Shown here in pieces: positions 12,371 to 26,853 of a stretch of DNA of 64,000 bases. The translations under genes and the position numbers were made by a program. Each line of letters starts with the position of its first letter. The stretch's first letter is position 1. The notes under the pieces are model-generated. The model saw nothing but the letters and a program-made list of their open reading frames with translations, had not been told where the DNA came from and did no database searches. The DNA lies in contig NC_092680.1 in assembly GCF_964355755.1 (NCBI RefSeq), positions 13,555,001 through 13,619,000 on the forward strand, written 5' to 3'. The DNA comes from Antedon mediterranea (Eukaryota; Echinodermata; Crinoidea; Comatulida; Antedonidae).

Positions 12371-14483
12371 CTAGATTTGAACTCGTCACTACGGACGAGT
12401 TAGGTTATCCGCAGCGAAAAGGCCACTTGCACGTCATACGTTAAAATATTGCGCGCAGAAAAACGATTTAAGTCATTGAAACAATTTCAATGTGCTCTTT
12501 ATTTTTCGTCACGTCTGAGTATATACGGTATACACTATATACTGTATACGTACTACATACAGTGCAGAATAGGTGAAAATAAGTGACCAAAGTTATTGAC
12601 GCTTTTGAACATGATGACGTCATTATAATTTTGAAAATGGTGAATCGTGCGAAAGGTAATTGATAGACCTAGACAACATAAAAAAATGGGGGGAAATGAA
12701 ATACAAATAAGTGGAGATGCGCTATATTAAATGTGACGAGCTACGAGGAAAGAGACAAAAATCCTATATTTTATATTCGAGTGGCCATACGATGACGTCA
12801 GAATGTCCGGTTAGCCATATTGATGCATTATTTGATATCTGCAACTCATCTACTACCAGAATATGTAATTATAAAAAAGTTCACCACGTAGTTTAGAATT
12901 TATTAAAAAAAGACATAATTTTGACAAATTTTTGAACTTTTTCATCAAAAATGCGCGTAAATTGTTTAATTCTACGTGCTCGTATGACGTGATTTTAAGT
13001 CGAAATTGTTTGAAAGCTGGTAAATTTTCTAAAAAAGACAGTAAGAACAAAAATCAATCAAAAAAATGATGTTTTTGCGCTACGTGCGCACGTGCGCGTA
13101 AAAAAATTGCGCACGCGTTGAAATTTTTGAAATGCTCAAAATGACATGAAACGCGTAGAAAGTTGATTAGATATTGATTTTTCGCATTTTGAAATTTTAA
13201 ATACGCGTGCGCGCGTAACTTTTTATGAAACATGCCATTTTTAATCCATAGAAAGTTTGCGCATTATATGACTTAAATGTTCACCAAGTTTCAATACAAA
13301 ACGACTTTTAGTTTTTATTCTATGATCAATCATTGAAATTCACAAAATCGCGCGTAACTTACGCTGCGCAACTCTAAAGTCAAAAAACGAAACGTCCTGC
13401 ACATCTACCGCTACTGGTCAATATTATGACAAAGTTACACAATCTTATGTTGGCCAGAATTTTTTCGTCACGTCTGAGTATATACGGTATACACTATATA
13501 CTGTATACGTACTACATACAGTGCAGAATAGGTGAAAATAAGTGACCAAAGTTATTGACGCTTTTGAACATGATGACGTCATTATAATTTTGAAAATGGT
13601 GAATCGTGCGAAAGGTAATTGATAGACCTAGACAACATAAAAAAATGGGGGGAAATGAAATACAAATAAGTGGAGATGCGCTATATTAAATGTGACGAGC
13701 TACGAGGAAAGAGACAAAAATCCTATATTTTATATTCGAGTGGCCATACGATGACGTCAGAATGTCCGGTTAGCCATATTGATGCATTATTTGATATCTG
13801 CAACTCATCTACTACCAGAATATGTAATTATAAAAAAGTTCACCACGTAGTTTAGAATTTATGACTGTTTAAAAAAAGACATAATTTTGACAAATTTTTG
13901 AACTTTTTCATCAAAAATGCGCGTAAATTGTTTAATTCTACGTGCTCGTATGACGTGATTTTAAGTCGAAATTGTTTGAAAGCTGGTAAATTTTCTAAAA
14001 AAGACAGTAAAAACAAAAATCAATCAAAAAAATGATGTTTTTGCGCTACGTGCGCACGTGCGCGTAAAAAAATTGCGCACGCGTTGAAATTTTTGAAATG
14101 CTCAAAATGACATGAAACGCGTAGAAAGTTGATTAGATATTGATTTTTCGCATTTTGAAATTTTAAATACGCGTGCGCGCGTAACTTTTTATGAAACATG
14201 CCATTTTTAATCCATAGAAAGTTTGCGCATTATATGACTTAAATGTTCACCAAGTTTCAATACAAAACGACTTTTAGTTTTTATTCTATGATCAATCATT
14301 GAAATTCACAAAATCGCGCGTAACTTACGCTGCGCAACTCTAAAGTCAAAAAACGAAACGTCCTGCACATCTACCGCTACTGGTCAATATTATGACAAAG
14401 TTACGCAATCTTATGTTGGCCAGAATTAGAGATACGCTGCCCACAAAAAATGGGAGAGAAAAGTGGAAGGAAAGAAATAAATA
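12371..14483 (+). repeat. Satellite monomer 10 with internal tandem duplication
   Basis: A segment of about 959 bp is present twice (about 12,505-13,463 and 13,464-14,422). The copies are almost identical; the first lacks eight bases (TGACTGTT-like) near 12,902. Without the duplication the unit would be about 1,154 bp, the normal length. The 3' tail is the alternative no-cassette type. Confidence 0.88.
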
Positions 14484-15707
14484 CTAGATTTGAACTCGTC
14501 ACTACGGACGAGTTAGGTTATCCGCAGTCCTAAAGCCACGTGCACGTCATACGTTGGAATATTGCGCGCAGAAAAACGATTATGCCATTGAAAAAATGTG
14601 AGTGCGCTCTCTATTTTGTGTCACGTCAAAGTGTATACGGTATACACTATATACCGTATACGTACTACATACAGTTCAGAATAGGTGAAAATAAGTGACC
14701 AAAGTTATTGACGCTTTTGGACATGATGACGTCATCACAATTTTTAAAATGGTGAATCGTGCGAAAGATAATTGATAGACCTAGACAATATAAAAAAAAT
14801 GGGGGGAAATGGAATACAAATAAGTGAAGATGCGCTATATTAAATGTTACGAGCTACGAGGAAAGAGACAAAAATCCTATATTTTATATTCGAGTGGCCA
14901 TATGATGACGTCACAATGTCCGGTTAGCCATATTGATGCATGATTTGATATCTGCAACTCATCTACTACCAGAATATGTAATTATAAAAAAGTTCACCAC
15001 GTAGTTTAGAATTTATGACTGTTTAAAAAAAGGCATAATTTTGACTAATTTTTTAACTTTTTCATCAAAAATGCGCGTAAATTGTTTAATTCTACGTGCT
15101 CGTATGACGTGATTTTAAGTCGAAATTGTTTGAAAGTTGGTAAATTTTCTAAAAGAGACAGGAAAAACAAAAATCAAGCAAAAAAATGATGTTTTTGCGC
15201 TACGTGCGCACGTGCGCGTAAAAAAATTGCGCACGCATGGGAATTTTTGAAATGCTCAAAATGACATGAAACGCGTAGAAAGTTGATTAGATATTGATTT
15301 TTCGCATTTTAAAATTTTAAACGCGCGTGCGCGCGTAACTTTTTGTAAAACATGTCATTTTTAATCAATAGAAAGTTTGCGCATTATATGACTTAAATGT
15401 TCACCAAGTTTCAATATAAAATGAATTTTAGTTTTTAATCTACGATCAATCATTGAAATTCATAAAATCGCGCGTAACTTACGCTGCGCAACTCCGAAAT
15501 CGTCCAAAAGCTTGGCTGCACATCTACAGCTACAGGTCAATCTTATGACAAAGTTATACAATGTTATATTTGCCAGAATTAGAGATATGCGACCAACAAA
15601 ATTCGTGGAAAGAAAGAAGAACAAAGAAAAAGAAAAAGAAAAAAAAAAAAAAAAAAAAAAAGATCCTGACAATAACAAGGGGTTATCCGCCAAGTGCGGA
15701 TAACCAA
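14484..15707 (+). repeat. Satellite monomer 11, one hairpin cassette
   Basis: The 5' end (CGCAGTCCTAAAGCC) is shared with the monomers at 20,872 and 36,458. In these three the GTATAC inverted repeat is perfect (14,633-14,661 here: 12-bp arms, CACTA loop). Confidence 0.88.
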
Positions 15708-16861
15708 CTAGATTTGAACTCGTCACTACGGACGAGTTAGGTTATCCGCAGCGCAAAGGCCACGCGCACGTCATACGTTAAAACATTGCGCGCAGAAAAA
15801 CGATTAAGTAATTGAAACAATTTCAGCGTGCTCTTTATTTTTCGTCACGTCTGAGTATATACGGTATACACTATATACTGTATACGTACTACATACAGTG
15901 CAGAATAGGTGAAAATAAGTGACCAAAGTTATTGACGCTTTTGAACATGATGACGTCATCACAATTTTTAAAATGATGAATCGTGCGAAAGATAATTGAT
16001 AGACCTAGACAACATAAAAAAAATGGGGGGAAATGGAATACAAATAAGTGGAGATGCGCTATATTAAATGTGACGAGCTACGATGAAAGAGAAAAAAATC
16101 CTATATTTTATATTCGAGTGGCCATATGATGACGTCACATTGTCCGGTTAGCCATATTGATGCATGATTTGATATCTGCAACTCATCTACTACCAGAATA
16201 TGTAATTATAAAAAAGTTCACCACGTAGTTTAGAATTTATGACTGTTTAAAAAAAGGCATAATTTTGACTAATTTTTGAACTTTTTCATCAAAAATGCGC
16301 GTAAATTGTTTAATTCTACGTGCTCGTATGACGTGATTTTTAGTCGAAATTGTTTGAAAGTTGGTACATTTTCTAAAAAAGACATGAAAAACAAAAATCA
16401 AGCAAAAAAATGATGTTTTTGCGCTACGTGCGCACGTGCGCGTAAAAAAATTGCGCACGCGTGGGAATTTTTGAAATGCTTAAAATGACATGAAACGCGT
16501 AGAAAGTTGATTAGATATTGATTTTTCGCATTTTGAAATTTTAAACGCGCATGCGCGCGTAACTTTTTGTAAAATATGCCATTTTTAATCCATAGAAAGT
16601 TTGCGCAACATATGACTTAAATTTTCACCAAGTTTCAATACAAAATGAATTTTAGTTTTTAATCTATGATCAATAATTGAAATTCATAAAATCGCGCGTA
16701 ACTTACGCTGCGCGACTCAAAATTTGAAAAAAAAAGTTTCTTGCACATCTACAGATATAGGCCAATCTTTTAACAAAGTTATACAATCTTCTGTTGGCTA
16801 GAATTAGAGATACGCTGCCCACAAAAAATGGGAGAGAAGTGTGTAAAGAAAGAAATAAATA
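15708..16861 (+). repeat. Satellite monomer 12, alternative tail
   Basis: The 5' end (CATTGAAACAATTTCAG-like, CTCTTTATTTTTCGTCACG) groups it with the monomers at 12,371 and 33,968. It ends in the alternative tail with no cassette. Confidence 0.87.
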
Positions 16862-18013
16862 CTAGATTTGAACTCGTCACTACGGACGAGTTAGGTTATC
16901 CGCAGCGCAAAAGCCACGTGCACGTCGTACGTTAGAATATTGCGCGCAGATAAACGATGATGCCATTGAAACAATTTCAGTTTTCTCTCTATTTTGCGTC
17001 ACGTCTAAGTATATACGGTATACACTATATTATACTCTATACGTACTACATACAGTGCAGAATAGGTGAAAATAAGTGACCAAAGTTATTGACGCTTTTG
17101 GACATGATGACGTCATCACAATTTTTAAACTAATGAATCATGCGAAAGATAATTGATTGACTTAGACAATATAAAGAAATGGAGGGCAATGGAATACGGA
17201 TAAGTCGAGATGCGCTCTATTAAATGTGATGAGCTCTACGAAAGAGAAAAAAATCCTATATTTTATATTCGAGTGGCCATACGATGACGTCACAATGTCC
17301 GGTTAGCCATATCGATGCATGATTTGATATTTACAACTCATCTACTTCCAGAATCTGAAATTTAAAAAATTTTCACCTCGGAGTTTAGAATCTATGACTT
17401 TTTAAAAAAAGGCATAATTTTCACGAATTTTTGAACTTTTTCATCAAAAACGCGCGCAAATTGTTCAATTCTACGTGCTCGTATGACGTGATTTTAAGTC
17501 CAAATTGTTTGAAAGTTGGTAAATTTACTAGAAAAGGCTGGAAAAACAAAAATCAAACAAAAAAAAGATGTTTTTGCGCTACGTGCGCACGCGCGCGTAA
17601 AAAAATTGCGCATGCCTGGGAATTTTTGAAATGCTCAAAATGACATGAAACGCGTAGAAAGTTGATTAGAAGTTGATTTTTTGCATTTTGAAATTTTAAA
17701 CGCGCGTGCGCGCGTAACTTCCTGTGAAACATGCCATTTTTAATCCATAGAAAGTTTGCGCTTGATATGACTTAAATGTTCACTAAGTTTCAATATAAAA
17801 TGACTTTCGGTTTTTAATCTATGATCAATCATTTAAATTCATAAAACCGCGCGTAACTTACGCTGCGCAACTCAAAATTCATAAAAAAAAGTTTCTTGCA
17901 CATCTACAGCTACAGGGCAATCTTTTGACAAAGTTATACAATCATATGTTTGCCAGAGTTAGAGATACGCTGCGAACAAAATTCGTGGAAAGAAAGAAGA
18001 ACATAGAAAAAAA

Positions 18014-18044
<31 letters not shown>

Positions 18045-18090
18045 GATCCTGACAATAACAAGGGGTTATCCGCCAAGTGCGGATAACCAA
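16862..18090 (+). repeat. Satellite monomer 13, one hairpin cassette
   Basis: The first several hundred bases match the monomer at 32,814 almost exactly (marker GCGCGCAGATAAACGATGAT). The two then diverge and have different tails, so at least one is a recombinant. Confidence 0.87.
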
Positions 18091-19295
18091 CTAGATTTGA
18101 ACTCGTCACTACGGACGAGTTAGGTTATCCGCAGAGCAAAAGCCACGTGCACGTCATACGTTAGAATATTGCGCAGAGAAAAACATTATGCCATTGAAAA
18201 AATGTTAGTGCGCTCTCTATTTTACGTCACGTCTAAGTATACACAGTATACACTATATATTGTATACGTACTACATACAGTGAAGAATATGTGAAAATAA
18301 GTGGCCCAAGTTATTGACGCTTTTGGACATGATGACGTCATCACAATTTAAAAAATGGTAAATCATGCGAAAGATAATTGATTGACCTAGACAAAATAAA
18401 AAAATTGAGGGAAATGGAATACGGATAAGTGGAGATGCGCTCTATTAAATGTGACGAGCTATGACGAAAGAGACAAAAATCCTATATTTCATATTCGAGT
18501 GGCCAAACGATGACGTCACAATGTCCGGTTAGCCATATCGATGCATGATTCGATATCTACAACTCATTATCTTCCAGAATGTGTAATTTAAAAAAAGTTC
18601 TCCTCGTAGTTTACAATCTATGACTGTTTTAAAAAAGGCATAATTTTGACGAATTTTGGAACTTTTTCTTAAAAAATGCGCGCAAATTGTTTAATTCTAC
18701 GTGCTCGTATGACGTGATTTTAAGTCAAAATTGATTGAAAATTGGTAAATTTACTAGAAAAGGCTGAAAAAACAAAAATCAAGCAAAAAAAAGATGTTTT
18801 TGCGTTACGTGCGCACGCGCGCGTAAAAAAAATGCGCACGCGTGGGAATTTTTGAAATGCTCAAAATGACCTGAAACGCGTAGAAAGTTGATTAGAAATG
18901 GATTTTTCGCAATTTGAAATTTTAAACGCGCGTGCGCGCGTAACTTTATGTCAAACATGCCATTTTTAATCCATAGAAAGTTTGCCCTTGATATGACTTA
19001 AATGTTCACCAAGTGTCATTACAAAATGACTTTTGCTTTTTAGTATATGTTAAATACGCGAAATTCATAAAATCGCGCGTAGCTTACGCTGCGCGACTCT
19101 AAAGTAAAAAAACGAGCTGTCCTGCACTTCTACAGATAGAGGTAAATCTTCTGACAAAGTTATACGATGTAATGTTGATCAGAATTTGAGATACACGTGA
19201 CACAAAATTTTGGGAAAGAAAGAAGAATAACATAGAAAAAAAAAAAAAAGATCCTGACAATAACAAGAGGTTATCCGCCAAGTGCGGATAACCAA
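18091..19295 (+). repeat. Satellite monomer 14, one hairpin cassette
   Basis: The 5' end is related to the monomers at 704 and 30,442; its body is close to the monomer at 3,134. One cassette with an AAGAGG leader closes it. Confidence 0.87.
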
Positions 19296-20871
19296 CTAGA
19301 TTTGAACTCGTCACTTTGACGAGTTCGGGTTATCCGCGCAAAGGCAACATGCACATACTTTAAACTATATGAACTTCGACAAATATTATGCCATCCTATG
19401 ACATGAATTAAACATGTTTACAGTGCTGAATTGTACCTATTATGTAGCATACAGCATGTTATAGAATACACTGTTATATGTTATATACAGTGTAGTATAT
19501 ACGAAATTACGAGACCATCTTTTAAATCCAATTGTTAACACGATGATGTCATCAAATTGACATATAAAGATAACTATTTTAGAAGATAATTATCTAAATA
19601 ATTACATTAATACAAATTTGAAGAATGTTGGGCACGTAAAAGTGACATGCGCTCTCGTTTAAACGCAATGAACTTTTACGCAAAGGATAAAAATACGACT
19701 TTTTTTATTCAACTGGCCATATGATGACGTCACAGGATCTGGTTGGCAAAATATTTACATGAATTCGTATCTACAATTCAATGACTTCCAGAAAACGTTT
19801 AAATCATGAATATCACTTTTTATTCTGACGAGATATAACAGATTAAAATTCACTGTAAAGATGAAAATAAGTGACCCACGTTGTTTAGATTTTTAGACAT
19901 GATGACGTCATAAGAATTAAAATATTTTAACTCCTGCGAAAGATAGTTGATTGACGTAGACAATATTAAAATCTCTGGGGAAATGGAATACGTATAAGTG
20001 AGATGCGCTCTGTTGAATGTGATGAGCAATAACGAAAGAGACAAAAATCCTATATTTTATATTTTAGTGGCCATGCGATGACGTCACAATGTCCGCTTAG
20101 CCATATCGATGCATGATTTGATATCTAAAACTCATCTACTTCCAGAATCTGAAATTTTGAAAATGTTAACCACGGAGTTTAGAATCTATGACTTTTTAAA
20201 GAAAGGCATAATTTTCACGAATTTTTGAACTTTTTCATCAAAAACGTGCGTAAATTGTTCAATTCTACGTGCTCGTATGACGTGATTTTAAGTCGAAATT
20301 GATTGAAAATTGGTATATTTACTATAAAAGGCTGAAAAAACAAAAATCAAGCATAACAAAGATGTTTTTGCGCCACGTGCGTACGCGCGCGTAAAAAAAT
20401 TGCGCACGCGTGGGAATTTTTGAAATGCTCAAAATGACATGAAACGCGTAGAAAGTTGATTAGAAGTTGATTTTTCGCATTTTGAAATTTTAAACGCGCG
20501 TGCGCGCGTAACTTTTTGCGCAATCTGCCATTTTTAATCCATAGAAATTTTGCGCATGATATGACTTAAATTTTCACCAAGTTTCAATACAAAATGACTT
20601 TTGGTTTTTAATCTATGATCAATCATTGAAATTCATAAAATCGCACGTAACTTACGCTGCGCAACTCCGATATCGTCGAAAAGCTTGGCTGCAAATCTAC
20701 AGCTATAGGTGAATCTTATGACAAAGGTATACAATCTTATGTTGGCCAGAATTAGAGATACCCTGCGAACAAAATTCGTGGAAAGAAAGAAGAATAAGAT
20801 AGAAAAAAAAAAAGAAAAAAAAAAAGATCCTGACAATAACAAGGGGTTATCCGCCAAGTGCGGATAACCAA
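19296..20871 (+). repeat. Long satellite monomer 15, one hairpin cassette
   Basis: At 1,576 bp this is the second unit with the extra, older 5' block (about 19,330-19,860). That block carries its own TGACGTCA and the string AACAGATTAAAATTCACTG that is also seen, diverged, in the unit at 6,890. The 5' hairpin has the short-loop form (ACTTT). The rest is the common type. Confidence 0.84.
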
Positions 20872-22017
20872 CTAGATTTGAACTCGTCACTACGGACGAG
20901 TTAGGTTATCCGCAGTCCTAAAGCCACGTGCACGTCATACGTTGGAATATTGCGCGCAGAAAAATGATTATGCCATTGAAAAAATGTGAGTGCGCTCTCT
21001 ATTTTGTGTCACGTCAACGTGTATACGGTATACACTATATACCGTATACGTACTACATACAGTTCAGAATAGGTGAAAATAAGTGACCAAAGTTATTGAC
21101 GCTTTTGCACATGATGACGTCATAACAATTTTTAAAATGGTGAATCATGCGAAAGATAATTGATTGACATAGACAATATAAAGAAATGGAGGGCAATGGA
21201 ATACGGATAAGTGGAGATGCGCTCTATTAAATGTGATGAGCTATACGAAAGAGAAAAAAATCCTATATTTTATATTCAAGTGGCCATACGATGACGTCAC
21301 AATGTCCTGATAGCCATATTGATACATGATTCGATATCTACAACTCATCTACTACCAGAATATGTAATTATAAAAAAGTTTACCACGTAGTTTAGAATCT
21401 ATGACTGTTTAAAAAAAGGCATAATTTTGACAAATTTTTGGACTTTTTCATCAAAATTGCGCGCAAATTGTTTAATTCTACGTGCTCGTATGACGAGATT
21501 TTAAGGCAAAATTGATTGAAAATTGGTAAATATATTATAAAAGGCAGAAAAAACGAAAATCAAGCAAAAAAAAGATGTTTTTGCGCTACGTGCGCACGGG
21601 CGCGTAAAAAAAGTGCGCACGCGTGGGAATTTTTGAAATGCTCAAAATGACATGAAACGCGTAGAAAGTTGATTAGAAATGAATTTTGCGCATTTTGAAA
21701 TTTTGAACGCGCGTGCGCGCGTAACTTTATGTAAAACATGCCATTTTTAATCCACAGAAAGTTTGCGCATGATATAACTTAAATTTTCACCAAGTTTCAA
21801 TAGAAAATGACTTTTTGTTTTTAATCTATGATCAATTATTGAAATTCATAAAATTGCGCGTAACTTACGCTGCGCAACTCAAAAATCAAAAAACAAAGTT
21901 TCTTGCACATCTACAGATATAGGTCAATCTTATGACAAAGTTATACAATCATTTGTTAGCCAGAATTAGAGATATGCTTGCAACAAAATTCGTGGAAAGA
22001 AAGAAGAATATAGAAAA
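20872..22017 (+). repeat. Satellite monomer 16, no hairpin cassette
   Basis: It is nearly identical at its 5' half to the monomer at 36,458 (CGCAGTCCTA marker, perfect GTATAC inverted repeat at 21,021-21,049). The A tract is four bases. Confidence 0.88.
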
Positions 22018-23177
22018 CTAGATTTGAACTCGTCACTACGGACGAGTTAGGTTATCCGCAGCGCAAAGGCCACGTGCACGTCATACGTAGAATATCGCGC
22101 GCAGAAAAACGATTATGCCATTGAAAAATGTTAGTGCGCTCTCTATTTTGCGTCACGTCAAAGTATATACGGTATACGCTATATTCTGTATACGTACTAC
22201 ATACAGTGCAGAATAGGTGAAAATAAGGGACCCTAGTTATTGACGCTTTTGACCATGATGACGTCATCACAATCTTAAAAATTGTTAACCATGCGAAAGA
22301 TAATTGATTGATCTAGACAATATAAAAAATTGAGGGAAATGGAATACGGATAAGTGGAGATGCGCTCTATTAAATGTGACGAGCTATGACGAAAGAGAAA
22401 AAAATCCTATATTTTTTATTCGAGTGGCCATACGATGACGTCATAATATTCATTTAGCCATATTAATGCAATATTCGATAAAGACAACTCATCTACTTCC
22501 AGAATCTGAAATTTAAAAAAAGTTCACCTTGTAGTTTACAATCTATGACTGTTTTAAAAAAGGCATAATTTTGACAAATTTTTGAACTTTTTCATCAAAA
22601 ACGCGCGCAAATTGTTCAATTCTACGTGCTCGTATGACGTGATTTTAAGTCGAAATTGATTGAAAATTGGTAAATTTACTATAAATAGCTGAAAAAACAA
22701 AAATCAAGAAAAAAAAAGATGTTTTTGCGCCACGTGCGTACGCGCGCGTAAAAAAATTGCGCACGGATGGGAATTTTTGAAATGCTCTAAATGACATGAA
22801 ACGCGTAGAAAGTTGATTAGAAGTTGATTTTACGCATTTTGAAATTTTAAACGCACGTGCGCGCGTCACTTTCTGTGAAACATGCCATTTTTAATCCATA
22901 GAAAGTTTGCCTTTGATATAACTTAAATTTTCACCAAGTGTTATTATAAAGTGACTTTTATTTTTTATCCTATGATCAATCATTGAAATTCATAAAATCG
23001 CGCGTAACTTACGCTGCGCAACTCGAAATTTGAAAAAAAAAGTTTCTTGCACATCTGCAGCTACAGGGCAATCTTTTGACAAAGTTATACAATCTTATGT
23101 TGGCTAAAATTAGAGATACGCCGCCAACAAAATTCGTGGAAAGAAAGAAGAATATAGAAAAAAAAAAAAAAGAAAAA
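22018..23177 (+). repeat. Satellite monomer 17, no hairpin cassette
   Basis: A common-type unit. One of its TGACGTCA sites is changed to TGACGTCATAATATTC context, shared with the monomer at 25,693. It ends in a 14-A tract with one G, then CTAG. Confidence 0.87.
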
Positions 23178-24323
23178 CTAGATTTGAACTCGTCACTACG
23201 GACGAGTTAGGTTATCCGCAGTGCAAAAGCCACGTGCACGTCATACGTTAGAATAGTGCGCGCAAAAAAATAAAACGATTATGGCATTGAAAAATGTTAG
23301 TGCGCTCTCTATGTTGCGTCGCGTCTAAGTATATACGGTATAACACTATATACTGTATACGTACTACATACAGTGCAGAATAGGTGAAAATAAGTGACCA
23401 AAGTTATTGACGCATTTGAACATGATGACGTCATCACAATTTTTAAAATGGTGGATCATGCGAAAGGTAATTGATTGATCTAGACAATATAAAAAAATTG
23501 AGTGAAATGGAATAAGGATAAGTAGAGATGCGCTCTATTAAATTGACGAGCTATGACGAAAGAAAAAAAAATCCTATATTTTATATTCGGGTGGCCATAC
23601 GATGACGTCACAATGTCTGGTTAGCCATATCAATGCATGATTCGAGAAAAACAACTCATCTACTTCCAGAATCTGAAATTTTAAATATTTTCACCTCGGA
23701 GTTTAGAATCTATGACTTTTTTAAAAAAGGCATAATTTTCACAAATTTTTGAACTTTTTCATCAAAAACGCGCGCAAATTGTTCAATTCTACGTGCTCGT
23801 ATGACGTGATTTTAAGTCGAAATTGATTGAAAATTGGTAAATGTACTAGAAAAGGCTGAAAAAACAAAAATCAAGCAAAAAAAAGATGTTTTTGCGCTAC
23901 GTGCGCACGCGCGCGTAAAAAATATGCGCACGCGTGGGAATTTTTGAAATGCTCAAAATGACCTGAAACGCGTAGAAAGTTGATTAGAAATGAATTTTTC
24001 GCAATTTGAAATTTTAAACGTGCGTGCGCGCGTAACTTTATGTCAAACATGCCATTTTTAATCCATAGAAAGTTTGCCCTTGATATGACTTAAATGTTCA
24101 CCAAGTGTCATTACAAAATGACTTTTGGTTTTTAATCTATGATCAATCATTGAAATTCATAAAATCGCGCGTAACTTACGCTGCGCAACTCCGAAATCGT
24201 CCAAAAGCTTGGCTGCACATCTACAGCTATAGGTCAATCTTATGACAAAGTTATACAATCTTATGTTGGCCAGAATTAGAGATATGCGACCAACAAAATT
24301 CGTGGAAAGAAAGAAGAACATAG

Positions 24324-24355
<32 letters not shown>

Positions 24356-24391
24356 TCCTGACAATAACAAGGGGTTATCCGCCAAGTGCGG

Positions 24392-24422
<31 letters not shown>

Positions 24423-24474
24423 AAAAAAGATCCTGACAATAACAAGGGGTTATCCGCCAAGTGCGGATAACCAA
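23178..24474 (+). repeat. Satellite monomer 18, two hairpin cassettes
   Basis: The 5' half is monomer-2 subfamily (GAATAGTGCGCGC). The last 300 bp (marker CCGAAATCGTCCAAAAGCTTG) match the next monomer, indicating a switch of subfamily inside the unit near 24,130. Confidence 0.87.
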
Positions 24475-25616
24475 CTAGATTTGAACTCGTCACTACGGAC
24501 GAGTTAGGTTATCCGCAGCGCAAAAGCCACGCACACGTCATACGTTAGAATATTGCAAGCAGAAAAACGATTATGCCATTGAAAAAAATGTTAGTGCGCC
24601 CTCTATTTTGCGTCGCGTCTAAGTATACGGTATAACACTATGTACTGAATACGTACTACATACAGTGCAGAATAGGTGAAAATAAGTGACCAAAGTTATT
24701 AACGCTTTTGAACATGATGACGTCATCACAATTTTAAAAATGGTGAATCATGTGAAAGATAATTGATTGACCTAGACAATATATCATCATGGAGGGAAAT
24801 GGAATACGGATAAGCGGAGATGCGCTCTATTAAATGTGATGAGCTATGACGAATAAGAAAAAAATCCTATATTTTACATTCCAGTGGCCATACGATGACG
24901 TCACAATGTCCGGTTAGCCATATTGATGCATGATTTGATATCTGCAACTCATCTACTACCAGAATATGTAATTATAAAAAAGTTCACCACGTAGTTTAGA
25001 ATCTATGACTGTTTAAAAAAAGGAATATTTTTGACAAATTTTTTAACTTTTTCATCAAAAATGCGCGCAAATTGTTTAATTCTACGTGCTCGTATGACGT
25101 GATTTTAAGTCGAAATTGATTGAAAATTGGTAAATTTACTAGAAAAGGCTGAAAAAACAAAAATCAAGCAAAAAAAAGATGTTTTTACGCTACGTGCGCA
25201 CGCGCGCGTAAAAAAATTGCGCACGCGTGGGAATTTTTGAAATGCTCAAAATAACATGAAACGCGTAGAAAGTTGATTAGAAATTGATTTTTCGCATTTT
25301 GAAATTTTAAACGCGTGTGCGCGCGTAACTTTTTGTGAAACATGCCATTTTTAATCCATAGAAAGTTTGCGCATTATATGAATTAAATTTTCACCAAGTT
25401 TCAATACAAAATGACGTTTGGTTTTTAATCTATGATCAATCATTGAAATTCATAAAATCGCGCGTAACTTACGCTGCGCAACTCCGAAATCGTCCAAAAG
25501 CTTGGCTGCACATCTACAGCTATAGGTCAATCTTATGACAAAGTTATACAATCTTATGTTGGCCAGAATTAGAGATATGCGACCAACAAAATTCGTGGAA
25601 AGAAAGAAGAACATAG

Positions 25617-25648
<32 letters not shown>

Positions 25649-25692
25649 TCCTGACAATAACAAGGGGTTATCCGCCAAGTGCGGATAACCAA
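24475..25692 (+). repeat. Satellite monomer 19, one hairpin cassette
   Basis: A common-type unit. Its 3' end is nearly identical to that of the preceding monomer but with one cassette instead of two. Confidence 0.87.
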
Positions 25693-26853
25693 CTAGATTT
25701 GAACTCGTCACTACGGACGAGTTAGGTTATCCGCAGTGCAAAAACCACGTGCACGTCATATGTTAGAATATTGTGCGCTAAAAAAAAAATTATCGCATAG
25801 AAGAAATGTTAGTGAGCCCTCTATTTTGTGTCACGTCTAAGTATATACGGTATACGCTATATACTGTATACGTACTACGTACAGTGCAGAATAGGTGAAA
25901 ATAAGTGACCAAAGTTAATGACGCTTTTGACCATGATGACGTCATAAATATCTTAAAAATTGTTAACCATGTGAAAGATAATTGATTGACCTAGACAATA
26001 TAAAAAAATTGAGGGAAATGGAATACGGATAAGTGGAGATGCGCTCTATTAAATGTGACGAGCTATGACGAAAGAGAAAAAAATCCTATATTTTTTATTC
26101 GAGTGGCCATACAATGACGTCATAATATTCAGTTAGCCATATTAATGCAAGATTCGATAAAGACAACTCATCTACTTCCAGAATATGTAATTTAAAAAAT
26201 GTTCACCAAGTAGTTTAGAATTTATGACTGTTTTAAGAAAGGCATAATTTTGACAAATTTTTAAACTTTTTCATCAAAAACGCGCGCAAATTGTTCAATT
26301 CTACGTGCTCGTATGACGTTATTTTAAGTCGAAATTGCTTTAAAATTGGTAAATTTACTAGAAAAGGCTGAAAAAACAAAAATCAAGCAAAAAAATGATG
26401 TTTCTGTGCTACGTGCGCACGCACGCGTAAAAAAATTGCGCACACGTGGGAATTTTTGAAACGCTCAAAATGACCTGAAACGCGTAGAAAGTTGATTAGA
26501 AATTGATTTTACGAATTTTGAAATTTTAAACGCGCGTGCGCGCGTAACTTTAGGGGAAAGTCCGATTTTCAATCCATAAAAAGTTAGCGCATGATATAAA
26601 TTACACTTTTGCTAAGTTTCAATAAAAATTGCTTTTTGGTTTTTGATCTATGTTAAATACGCAAAATTCACAAAATCGCGCGTAACTTACGCTGCGCAAC
26701 TATAAAGTCAAAAAACGAAACGTCCTGCACATCTACAGCTACAGGTCAATCTTATGAAAAAGTTACACAATCTTCTGTTTTCCAGAATTTGAGATACGCT
26801 GCCAACAAAATTCAGGGAAAGAAAGAAGAATAACATAGAAAAAAAAAAAAAAA
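25693..26853 (+). repeat. Satellite monomer 20, no hairpin cassette
   Basis: A common-type unit with a diverged stretch near 26,550-26,640 that resembles the long unit at 6,890 (GCATGATATAAATTACACTTTTGC). It ends in a short A tract. Confidence 0.86.
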
